This document shows, piece after piece, positions 45,550-52,934 of a stretch of DNA of 64,000 bases; position 1 is the first letter of the stretch, and each line of letters opens with the position of its first letter. The notes beneath the pieces are model-generated. The model saw only the letters and a list, made by a program, of their open reading frames with translations. It ran no database searches and was not told where the DNA came from. A program made the position numbers and the translations under genes. The DNA is from JACJYC01 sp964558465 (GTDB lineage: Bacteria > Bacteroidota > Bacteroidia > Chitinophagales > Saprospiraceae): the NCBI GenBank assembly GCA_964558465.1, contig CAZLEF010000026.1, positions 19,396 to 83,395 on the forward strand, given 5' to 3'.

Positions 45550-45614
45550 CTTTTCAGGATTCAGGTTTTGCAATCTGATGTTATCCGTTTTTTAAGGCAA
45601 GATACGTCAATTTT

Positions 45615-46418
45615 TCAAGCTGCATCCAACATGAAGGCCTGCAGTTCCCGGAATGCGTTGGCATTGGCGGAAGAAGAGAAAAGGTCCAGCCCTTCGCGGT
45701 CGTCGGTGATTTCCAGGGCAAAACCCGTGGCGAACGACTTGGCGAGGTCGCCCATCTGTCGCGCATAGTCGGCGGTTTTTCCGATTGCCATGAACAGATC
45801 GATCACGCCTGCGCGGACCAGTTCGTATTTGTCTACAGAAGCCAGCATCTGACGCTGATTCTTGCCCTGAGCGTTTTTGCCGTGGCGGCGCAATTTATCC
45901 CGCAATTCATCCGTGGTATACCCCAGTACTTCAGCGCGATAGCTCCACCAGTTGTTGGCCTTTTCGTCGTTCCTGGTTTTGTAGGCCCTGAGGTGTTCCC
46001 GTTCGGCGGCTTCCTGGCAGGAAACCCGGCTCATGGCTTTGGTCAGTTCGGCGAGGTGGAGCGCCTGTTCCTGGCTCAACTTCCGCAGACTGCCGCCTTC
46101 TTCGGCTTCCATCCGGTCGAGCCATTTGGCAAAACGAAGTTTCATTTTGCTGCGGGAATGCAAGACCACTTTCTTGGCCAATTCTATGGAGAAGTAATAA
46201 TCATCCAATATAGGGTTGTCGCCTGACTTGCGCGGCGCGAAATCCTGCATCCGGACCGGCTTGCGGATACCGTCTTCAAATTCATAAAAATCATTCAGCC
46301 ACTTTTTTACATTGACCGAATACTGGTGGTTGGGCATTTCCAACACCTGATACAGATCCGTTGCCGTGACAACTTTCGTTCCTTTTTTACTGACTAAAAC
46401 TTGTAGTTCCATGGTCAT
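45615..46418 (-). CDS. Phage-antirepressor-like protein (AntA-type, tentative)
   Basis: A 267-residue protein. The N-terminal part ('ATDLYQVLEMPNHQYSVNVKKW') and 'YYFSIELAKKVVLHSRSKMKLRFAKWLDRME' resemble the AntA/ORF antirepressor fold of phages, but the match is weak and I would not call a function. The C-terminus is helical. It has a well-formed promoter (46436-46466) with a direct repeat just upstream, so it is probably regulated. No prophage genes lie near it, so a domesticated regulator is one possibility. Confidence 0.4.
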   Translation of the reverse strand: MTMELQVLVSKKGTKVVTATDLYQVLEMPNHQYSVNVKKWLNDFYEFEDGIRKPVRMQDFAPRKSGDNPILDDYYFSIELAKKVVLHSRSKMKLRFAKWLDRMEAEEGGSLRKLSQEQALHLAELTKAMSRVSCQEAAEREHLRAYKTRNDEKANNWWSYRAEVLGYTTDELRDKLRRHGKNAQGKNQRQMLASVDKYELVRAGVIDLFMAIGKTADYARQMGDLAKSFATGFALEITDDREGLDLFSSSANANAFRELQAFMLDAA

Positions 46419-46435
46419 TGAACGTTAATTCACAG

Positions 46436-46493
46436 CAAATATACATCATTTGTTTTTAAATGTCAATAGTTTCAACAAAAATTTTTCAACAAA
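46436..46493 (-). promoter_or_regulatory. Promoter and direct repeat before the antirepressor-like gene
   Basis: On the minus strand, TTGACA (46461-46466) is 17 nt from TATATTTG (46436-46443). Upstream, TTTCAACAAA occurs twice (46470-46479 and 46484-46493), a 14-bp period. The repeat touches the -33 region and may be an operator. Confidence 0.55.
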
Positions 46494-46731
46494 TTTTAAA
46501 AATATCCCCTTTTAAAATAAAGGTTCCCATTCAACAGGTTCAATTGAATTTCAATTTTCAAACAAATTTTTGTTTTTTTTTGCACCAGGAAGCATGGCGG
46601 GCCTGCCGCTCTCCGCACTGAGTGCAGTACTGATGATGTCAGGGATTGTGGACCCGGGGATGGGAGGAACTGAAAAATTGATTCGATTGAATGATTGATT
46701 TGATTGATCCGGTTAATCCAAATGACAAGTC
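46494..46731. other. Intergenic sequence without a gene
   Basis: AT-rich region after the promoter, then a stretch with short TTGATT-type runs (46679-46710). No open frame of coding quality is present. Confidence 0.5.
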
Positions 46732-46776
46732 GTTGATGTGTTGATTTGTTGATGCGTTGATTTGAAGGCGGCCGTT
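46732..46776. repeat. 8-bp repeat element (GTTGATKT), left copy
   Basis: Four octamers (GTTGATGT, GTTGATTT, GTTGATGC, GTTGATTT), followed by GAAGGCGGCCGTT. A related copy in direct orientation, with GAGGGCTGCCGTT, lies upstream of ftcD (48546-48590). Confidence 0.8.
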
Positions 46777-46778
46777 AC

Positions 46779-46806
46779 CAAACAACCCCAAACCCCAAAC
46801 AACCCC
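46779..46806. repeat. Tandem repeat, about 4 x 7 bp (CCCCAAA)
   Basis: CAAACAA, CCCCAAA, CCCCAAA, CAACCCC end 2 nt from the ftcD stop codon. Confidence 0.7.
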
Positions 46807-46807
46807 T

Positions 46808-48490
46808 CTACATCCCCGCCCCGGCCAGCGCCATGATCTCCCGTTCTTTCCGGTCGGCCGTTTCCGCCATTTCGCGGCCCCTCCGGATCAGGTCGGCGGT
46901 GTAGGTTTTGTCATCCAGGTCCTTGGCATTGGTGCGCACATTGAGGAAAGCGCCGTGAACGGCAGCCCTGGCACAAAGGGCGCCGACAGCCCCGTCGCTG
47001 ATGGAATTGGGGTTGCCGGATCTGACCATTTCCTCGAGCAATTCAAAAGAAGAGAAGGCGAGCTCCATGGTCCGGAAGGGCGTTTCAATGGCTTGCCGGG
47101 TGGCTGCCTGGATGGCCTTGCGGCGGGCTGTTTTTTCTGTTTCCGTATCTTTGGGCAACTGGAATGCCGCCATGATGGCCTGAAAAGCCAGGGTATCCTC
47201 ATCTACCAGACGGAGCAGGCCGTCTTTGAGTTGCTGGCCTTTTTCCGCCCAGTTGGAAAATATCTCCCAGCGGTCGTCCCACCCTCGTTTATGACTCGAC
47301 AGATTGGCCACCATAGCCCCCAGCGAGGCGCCCAGCGCTCCGACGTAGGCGGCGATAGAGCCGCCGCCCGGCGCGGGGCTTTCGGCAGCCGTTTCATTGG
47401 CGAAGGCCCGCAGGTTCATGTCCTGCAAACGGGTGGATGCGGGTGATTTTAACTGGTATTCGATCACTTTTTTCTGCGGGTCGAAAGGCCCCAGTTCGTC
47501 GAGCCCCATCGACCTGACGGCAATTTTGATCAGTTCTTCCTCCGAAACGCCCACGGATCTTTGCTGTTTTTGCAGGAAATACCGCCCCGCATCCAGCAGG
47601 ACCTTTAGTGGGGTCAATCCCACCAGTTCCGAGCCGGTTACCCGCATGCCGCGGCGATGCGCGCTTTCGCAACAGGCCTCGAAGGCCTCGTGCAGCGCGG
47701 TTTGCCGGATATCCGTCAGGTTCATCGAAACCTGGGCGATGCCGTACTCTTCGATGTACCAACCGATGGCTTTTACCGCCTTGCAACTGCCAGGTTCGCG
47801 CAGGGGTTCGCCGTTTTCATCTTTCAGGATGGGGCCCGTCACCGGGTCGCCTTCCCGCAAAATGCGCCCTTGCTCCCGCACATCAAAAGCGACGGAATTC
47901 GCACGGCGTACGGAAGTCGAATTCAAATTTACATTATACGCGATCAGAAAGTCCCGTGCGCCGATGACCGTTGCGCCGGCGCGGGCGTTCAATTTTGCCG
48001 GCCCGTAGTCGGGGTTCCACTCCGGCTGGAGGAGTTTTTCGGGCAGCGCCTCGTATTCTCCCGCCCGGATGGTGGCCAGATTGCGGCGTTCCGGGCGGGT
48101 CGCGGCGCTTTCATACATATACACCGGAATGTCCAGTTCCTTGCCCACCCGTTGGCCCAACTTATGCGCCCATTGTGCACATTCCTCCATGCTGATGCCG
48201 GCAACCGGGATCAGGGGGCAGACATCCGTAGCGCCCATGCGGGGGTGTTCGCCCTGGTGTTTGCTCATGTCGATCAGTTGGGCGGCAGTCCGGATGGCGG
48301 CAAATGCGGCTTCAACAACAGGCGCCGGCGGACCAACAAAGGTGACAACCGTCCGGTTGGTGGCTTTGCCTGGATCTACGTCCAGCAATTTGACGCCTTC
48401 GACGGCTTCAATGGCATCGGCGATCTGCCGGATGATGTGCGGGTCGCGGCCCTCGCTGAAATTGGGCACGCATTCAATAAGTGGCGACAT
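46808..48490 (-). CDS. ftcD: Glutamate formimidoyltransferase / formimidoyltetrahydrofolate cyclodeaminase
   Basis: A 560-residue bifunctional enzyme of histidine degradation. The N-terminal formimidoyltransferase domain (to about residue 335) begins 'PLIECVPNFSEGRD' and carries the catalytic His in 'HQGEHPRMGATDVCP'. The C-terminal cyclodeaminase domain (about 355-555) has 'SPAPGGGSIAAYVGALGASL'. It transfers the formimino group from formiminoglutamate to tetrahydrofolate and then releases ammonia, forming methenyl-THF. No other hut genes are in the window. Copies of a repeat element flank the gene. Confidence 0.95.
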   Translation of the reverse strand: MSPLIECVPNFSEGRDPHIIRQIADAIEAVEGVKLLDVDPGKATNRTVVTFVGPPAPVVEAAFAAIRTAAQLIDMSKHQGEHPRMGATDVCPLIPVAGISMEECAQWAHKLGQRVGKELDIPVYMYESAATRPERRNLATIRAGEYEALPEKLLQPEWNPDYGPAKLNARAGATVIGARDFLIAYNVNLNSTSVRRANSVAFDVREQGRILREGDPVTGPILKDENGEPLREPGSCKAVKAIGWYIEEYGIAQVSMNLTDIRQTALHEAFEACCESAHRRGMRVTGSELVGLTPLKVLLDAGRYFLQKQQRSVGVSEEELIKIAVRSMGLDELGPFDPQKKVIEYQLKSPASTRLQDMNLRAFANETAAESPAPGGGSIAAYVGALGASLGAMVANLSSHKRGWDDRWEIFSNWAEKGQQLKDGLLRLVDEDTLAFQAIMAAFQLPKDTETEKTARRKAIQAATRQAIETPFRTMELAFSSFELLEEMVRSGNPNSISDGAVGALCARAAVHGAFLNVRTNAKDLDDKTYTADLIRRGREMAETADRKEREIMALAGAGM

Positions 48491-48545
48491 ATGACGATCA
48501 TTAGGGTTGGCAAAAGTAGGGATTTTGGGCCAGACCCTAAAAATG

Positions 48546-48624
48546 TTGATTTGTTGATGCGTTGATTCGTTGATGCGAGGGCTGCCGTTTCAAATCAACA
48601 AATCACCAAATCAACGCATCAACA
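48546..48624. repeat. 8-bp repeat element, right copy with inverted half
   Basis: Four octamers (GTTGATTT, GTTGATGC, GTTGATTC, GTTGATGC, 48546-48577), the spacer GAGGGCTGCCGTTTC, then four inverted octamers (AAATCAAC, AAATCACC, AAATCAAC, GCATCAAC, 48593-48624). The arms could form a 32-nt hairpin with few mismatches. Confidence 0.85.
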
Positions 48625-48634
48625 AACCTCCGTT

Positions 48635-48727
48635 TCACATCAATTGCGGCATAAAAAACAGGCAATACGTCACCGCAAATAAAAACAGCAAAAAAAGGAT
48701 CCTGAATACATTGGACATCGTTTCCAT
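48635..48727 (-). CDS. Candidate 30-residue hydrophobic peptide
   Basis: ATG at 48727, stop at 48635. The product is almost entirely one membrane helix ('VFRILFLLFLFAVTYCLFF'). Only the length and hydrophobicity support it; there is no homology to judge from. It is 144 nt upstream of ftcD on the same strand. Confidence 0.3.
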   Translation of the reverse strand: METMSNVFRILFLLFLFAVTYCLFFMPQLM

Positions 48728-49087
48728 CACACTATAGATTTGGGCTCAAAAAGTATAAGGCCGGAATCGGAGAACTGAAGAATCGAGGAATCGATTTTGA
48801 CAGATCAATGGTCGATTGAATCAATTGCCAAATTTTTCGCCTGGATTAGTTTTTGAAGCTAAAATTCCGGTAAGAAACAAGCAGATAGGCAGATTGGTTA
48901 CAAAAACCGGCCAAATATAAGGCTTTCATCGACAAATAAAAATAAGAGATCGACAAAAAATGTTGCTTGAACAGTGAATCCATGTTGAGATCCGTTTCAG
49001 ATCTAATGGATGGTGTCCTGGTTTTCAGTCTGCTTTTCCCGTTGCTGGATGTACAAAACAAAGAAGCTAGTAGGAATAATAATCTTC
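48728..49087. other. Intergenic region without a supported gene
   Basis: An AT-rich stretch. A 71-residue frame on the minus strand (48846-49061) lacks homology and normal composition and is not called. Confidence 0.4.
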
Positions 49088-49131
49088 ATAATGAAAATCA
49101 TTATTTTTCTAAATTAAAATTGCTATATTTG
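49088..49131 (+). promoter_or_regulatory. Promoter with palindromic operator
   Basis: ATAATGA-AAA-TCATTAT (49088-49104) is a perfect inverted repeat with 7-bp arms. TATATTTG (49124-49131) is the -7 box. The palindrome lies across the expected -33 position, a common site for a repressor. Confidence 0.55.
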
Positions 49132-49177
49132 CCTTATTAATCTAAATTTATCATATTATTAAGTTAGGATTATTGTT

Positions 49178-50461
49178 ATGTATCGTATCAAAATACAGGA
49201 ACTCATTCAATGGAAAAGCCGCCCGGGAAGGAAACCGCTGTTAATAAACGGAGCCAGACAAGTAGGCAAGTCCTGGTTGGTATCAGAATTTGGCAGACAA
49301 CATTTTGGCGGCCGGATACATACGATCAATTTTGAAAAACGAAGGGACATACACAGTATTTTCGACAAAGATCTGGACCCCAGGAGAATCGTCTTTGAAT
49401 TGGAAATCGTCTTGAATATTTCCATCCAGTCAAACCAGGATCTGGTTTTTTTTGATGAAATACAATCCTGCCCGAAAGCGCTGGGGAGTCTCAGGTATTT
49501 TTATGAAGATTTGCCTGAGCTTCACTTGATTGCAGCCGGTTCATTGCTGGATTTTGAATTCAGGAACCAACCCTTTCCGGTTGGAAGGATAGAACTACTG
49601 GATTTGCATCCAATGACTTTTCATGAATTCCTGCTTGCTAAAGAAAGGCAAAACCTGGCAAAACTTTTAGAAAATCCGCCTCAACAATTGCCCGAGGCAA
49701 TAGAACAAACTTTAATAGAAGAATTGAATGAATATTTTGTAGTTGGAGGGATGCCGGAATGTGTAAAATGCCATATAACCGATCGCAATATCGAGCGAAT
49801 AAACAAGATTCAGGATGAACTTTTGTATGCCTATGCGCAGGATTTTTATAAATATCAGCCGACCGTCAACGCAGATTGTTTACACGATATATTAGAAAGC
49901 GTACCCGGCAGCATGGGGAACCAGGTAATCTACACCCGGTTATCCGATCGATTCACAGGACCCACTATTAAAAAAGGAGTGGATGTGTTGAGAACTGCCC
50001 GGCTTTTGATCCAGGTAAACAACACATCCGTATCCGGGTTGCCGCTTTCGGCGTCGGGCAGACAATTCAAATTATTTTTCCTGGATATTGGGTTATTACT
50101 CCGGTTAAGCAAACTGCCTTTTCAGGACGGTTTCCTCAGGAAAAACCTGACCGCATCCTTCAAGGGTATGTTGTCCGAGCAATTTGCCGCACAACAAATT
50201 GCGGCGTCCCAAAAAGCCCCCCTTTGGTATTGGGCCAGAACTTCGCCGGGAAGCACTGCCGAAGTGGACCTGGTGATCGTACGGCAAGGCGAGATCATTC
50301 CGATTGAAATCAAAGCGGGTAAATCCGGTTCGCTCAAGAGCCTGAACGTATTGTTGAATCAATATCCTGCCATTCAAAAAGCCTATGTTTTATCCGAAGG
50401 CCGGTACGGTGTGGATGGCAAAATAACGTATTTGCCGCTCTGGTATGCTGGGTGGTTGTGA
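49178..50461 (+). CDS. AAA_14/DUF4143 family ATPase (second copy type)
   Basis: A 427-residue relative of the ATPase at 695-1876 but clearly different in sequence. Walker A is 'GARQVGKSWLV' (about 24-34), Walker B 'LVFFDEIQSCPKAL', then 'LIAAGSLLDFEF' and the C-terminal 'STAEVDLVIVRQGEIIPIEIKAGKSG', which matches the family's PD-(D/E)xK-like end. The promoter contains a palindrome, so it may be autoregulated. A hairpin and a tandem repeat follow the gene. The function is unknown. Confidence 0.87.
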   Translation: MYRIKIQELIQWKSRPGRKPLLINGARQVGKSWLVSEFGRQHFGGRIHTINFEKRRDIHSIFDKDLDPRRIVFELEIVLNISIQSNQDLVFFDEIQSCPKALGSLRYFYEDLPELHLIAAGSLLDFEFRNQPFPVGRIELLDLHPMTFHEFLLAKERQNLAKLLENPPQQLPEAIEQTLIEELNEYFVVGGMPECVKCHITDRNIERINKIQDELLYAYAQDFYKYQPTVNADCLHDILESVPGSMGNQVIYTRLSDRFTGPTIKKGVDVLRTARLLIQVNNTSVSGLPLSASGRQFKLFFLDIGLLLRLSKLPFQDGFLRKNLTASFKGMLSEQFAAQQIAASQKAPLWYWARTSPGSTAEVDLVIVRQGEIIPIEIKAGKSGSLKSLNVLLNQYPAIQKAYVLSEGRYGVDGKITYLPLWYAGWL

Positions 50462-50527
50462 ATAGGCATACTACCGGATATTTTGCCTTTTTGGCTGAGG
50501 ACGGTTCAAAAGACTCCTTCGGAGGGA

Positions 50528-50655
50528 GACTGGGCGACTGGGAGAAATGCTTCGGCCAAGCTCAGCACAAAAGGGGCGAAGGCGTTGCATTTCTCCCCAT
50601 CTCCCAGTCTCCCAGTCTCCCCGTCTCCCCATCTCCCCGTCTCCCGTCTCCCCGT
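50528..50655. repeat. Inverted repeat and 8-bp tandem repeat
   Basis: About 24 nt from 50528 (AGACTGGGCGACTGGGAG..) pair imperfectly with GCATTTCTCCCC..AGTCT around 50587-50611, with about 36 nt between. Overlapping it, at 50593-50655, are eight units of the 7- or 8-bp type CTCCC(C/A)GT. It lies after the ATPase stop codon. Confidence 0.8.
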
Positions 50656-50706
50656 CTTTCGTTTAAAAACAAAAATGTCCAAATATGGATAACCACGAGG
50701 GTTACC

Positions 50707-51432
50707 CTACTTGGATTTATCCTGTTTTGCAAACACCTTCTTCAGCAATTCCGACGTACGGGCTGCCGGGTTGGCGCGGATATCAGCTTCCTTGGTCTCG
50801 ATCATGCCGAACAGGCCGGAGAGGGCTTTGCGGGTCACGTAATCGTCCAGTTCAGGGTTGGTTTTTTTCACAAACGGGATCTTGTTGTAAGCCGTCACGG
50901 CGCCGCGCCAGTAGGTACGGGCGTTGACCTTGTCGAGGGATTCCACCACCACGGGTTTGAAGGCGTTGTACAGCCCCTCAAACGTCGTGCGCTCGAGGTA
51001 ACGGGTAGCTGCGTCCTTTTCACCCATGAGGATGTTCATCGCGTCCTTGAAGGTCATCTGTTTGATGGCGTCCACAAAGATCGGGGTAGCCTTGGAGGCC
51101 GCGTCTTCCGCTGCACGGTTCATTTTTTCGATGAGTTGGTCTTCGACATCACCGAAGCCCGGTACGGATTTGAGTTTGCCGGTCACTTGCAACACTTCTT
51201 CCGGCAACAGGATCTTGTACGCGCTTTTGTAGTAGCCGTCGGGTGTGGAGAGAAAATCCACCGCTTCTTTTACGCCGGCGTTCAGCGCTTCTTTCAGGCC
51301 CGACCCGGTTTCGTCGTCGGCGCCGCCGGTCAGTTCTTTTTTCGCTTTATTCACCAGGTCTTTCAATCCTTGGGCGGGCAACCCGGCGGCAAGGATCAAT
51401 AACATGGCCAATACAGTTAATCTTTGGATCAT
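50707..51432 (-). CDS. DUF4197 family protein
   Basis: A 241-residue secreted protein with a signal peptide ('LTVLAMLLILAAGLPAQ'). The mature part is all-helical: 'GLKEALNAGVKEAVDFLSTPDGYYKS', 'FKDAMNILMGEKDAATRYLE' and 'YVTRKALSGLFGMIETKEADIR' match DUF4197, known from many proteobacteria and Bacteroidota but without a role. It is divergent from the P1 peptidase gene. Confidence 0.87.
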   Translation of the reverse strand: MIQRLTVLAMLLILAAGLPAQGLKDLVNKAKKELTGGADDETGSGLKEALNAGVKEAVDFLSTPDGYYKSAYKILLPEEVLQVTGKLKSVPGFGDVEDQLIEKMNRAAEDAASKATPIFVDAIKQMTFKDAMNILMGEKDAATRYLERTTFEGLYNAFKPVVVESLDKVNARTYWRGAVTAYNKIPFVKKTNPELDDYVTRKALSGLFGMIETKEADIRANPAARTSELLKKVFAKQDKSK

Positions 51433-51511
51433 TTGTTGTAATTTTGGTTACGGGTAGATAACGTTTGAAACGGGATTTTAATCGTTAAGCCCTTGTTAAA
51501 GTTTTGGACCG

Positions 51512-51619
51512 CTGAGGACACTGAGATCACTGAGATCACTTAGGACACTAAGAACGCTAAGGACACTGAGAACACTTAGGACACTGAGATCACTGAGAAT
51601 GTTAAGATCGCTAAAGGTG
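51512..51619. repeat. Tandem repeat, 12 x 9 bp (CTGAGGACA type)
   Basis: Twelve successive 9-bp units with variation (CTGAGATCA, CTTAGGACA, CTAAGAACG). They fill most of the divergent 206-bp gap and end 19 nt before the P1 peptidase ATG, so they lie in its 5' leader. Confidence 0.9.
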
Positions 51620-51638
51620 CAAAGATCCATATGCATTT

Positions 51639-52751
51639 ATGAAAATTTCAACCATAATCATCATCCTTGTCCTGGCCATGCAAATGAACGTACACGCGCA
51701 GAAACGCCCGCGGGACCTGGGCATCGCCATTGGCGTTTTGACCCCGGGAACGCACAACGCGATCACCGATGTATCCGGTGTGCAGGTGGGGCATTTTACC
51801 CTGATCGAAGGAGACCATATCCGGACCGGCGCCACTGCCATCCTGCCTTATGCCGGGAATATTTTCCAGCAAAAAATCCCGGCGGCCATCTTCCTGGGCA
51901 ACGGCTTCGGCAAACTGGCAGGGTACACCCAGGTAAAAGAACTCGGCAACCTGGAAACGCCCATCGTACTCACCAACACGCTGGGCGTACCCACCGCGAT
52001 GGACGCGCTCATCGATTATACACTTGGGCAGGAAGGCAACAAAAATGTGCGCTCCGTCAACGCCCTGGTGGGTGAAACCAACGACGGCGGCCTGAACGAC
52101 ATCCGGGGCCGCCACCTGCGCAAAGAACACGTATTGGCCGCCATCGCCGCGGCAAAAGAAGGGCCTGTACAGGAGGGTAACGTCGGCGCAGGTACCGGCA
52201 CGGTCTGTTTCGGGTTCAAAGGCGGCATCGGGACGGCTTCCCGCAAACTGCCCGCCAACCTGGGCGGATATACCGTTGGCGTGCTGGTACAGACCAATTT
52301 CGGGGGTGTGCTCACGATCAATGGGGCGCCCATCGGCAAAAAACTGAAACAATACGCCTTCCGCGATCAACTCGAGGACGACGGCGACGGCTCCTGCATG
52401 ATCGTCGTGGCCACCGACGCGCCGCTCGACGCCCGCAACCTGGAACGCCTGGCCCAACGCGCCATGCTCGGGCTGGGCCGGACGGGCGGCATCGCCTCCA
52501 ATGGCAGCGGAGACTATGTTATCGCGTTCTCCACTGCCGAGGGGCTGCGTGTACCTTTCGATATGAAAACCCCGGTTTTAAACCAGACCGTACTGCACAA
52601 CGACGCTGTTTCGCCGCTCTTTCTGGCCGTCATTGAGGCAACCGAAGAAGCCATCATCAACTCCCTTTTTGCAGCGGAAACGATGACCGGGAACGGGCGC
52701 ACGGTAAGGGCGCTGCCGGTGGAGGAGGTGTTGGAGTGGATGAAAGAGTAA
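51639..52751 (+). CDS. P1-family peptidase (DmpA-type aminopeptidase)
   Basis: A 370-residue secreted or periplasmic enzyme with a signal peptide ('TIIIILVLAMQMNVHAQ'). The family signatures 'NVGAGTGTVCFGFKGGIGTASR' (first part) and 'DGDGSCMIVVATDAPLD' are present; self-cleavage is expected between Gly251 and the nucleophile Ser252. Members hydrolyse N-terminal amino acids, including D- or beta-amino acids. It could act in peptide or peptidoglycan breakdown. No partner gene is adjacent. Confidence 0.9.
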   Translation: MKISTIIIILVLAMQMNVHAQKRPRDLGIAIGVLTPGTHNAITDVSGVQVGHFTLIEGDHIRTGATAILPYAGNIFQQKIPAAIFLGNGFGKLAGYTQVKELGNLETPIVLTNTLGVPTAMDALIDYTLGQEGNKNVRSVNALVGETNDGGLNDIRGRHLRKEHVLAAIAAAKEGPVQEGNVGAGTGTVCFGFKGGIGTASRKLPANLGGYTVGVLVQTNFGGVLTINGAPIGKKLKQYAFRDQLEDDGDGSCMIVVATDAPLDARNLERLAQRAMLGLGRTGGIASNGSGDYVIAFSTAEGLRVPFDMKTPVLNQTVLHNDAVSPLFLAVIEATEEAIINSLFAAETMTGNGRTVRALPVEEVLEWMKE

Positions 52752-52888
52752 GTCAAAATGCAAAATGCAAAAATGCAAATGTAAAAGTGAGCCGTTTTGG
52801 GGCGCGGCTTAATAAAAAACAAAAATTTAGAATTTTAAATTAAAAAAACAAAAACCGTAAAAATCTTTCCAAATTCCAATAATTTCCA

Positions 52889-52896
52889 CTACTTTT
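52889..52896 (+). promoter_or_regulatory. Promoter -7 box of parC
   Basis: TACTTTTG fits TAnnTTTG; TTTC at 52865-52868 takes the -33 position at a 20-nt spacing. The ATG follows 38 nt after the -7 box. Confidence 0.5.
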
Positions 52897-52934
52897 GCTC
52901 AAATTCGCGCAACACGGGTTAATCCGTCTTTTCT

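Noticed and set aside
48846..49061. 71-residue minus-strand frame
   Set aside because: Composition unlike coding sequence, no homology and no promoter.
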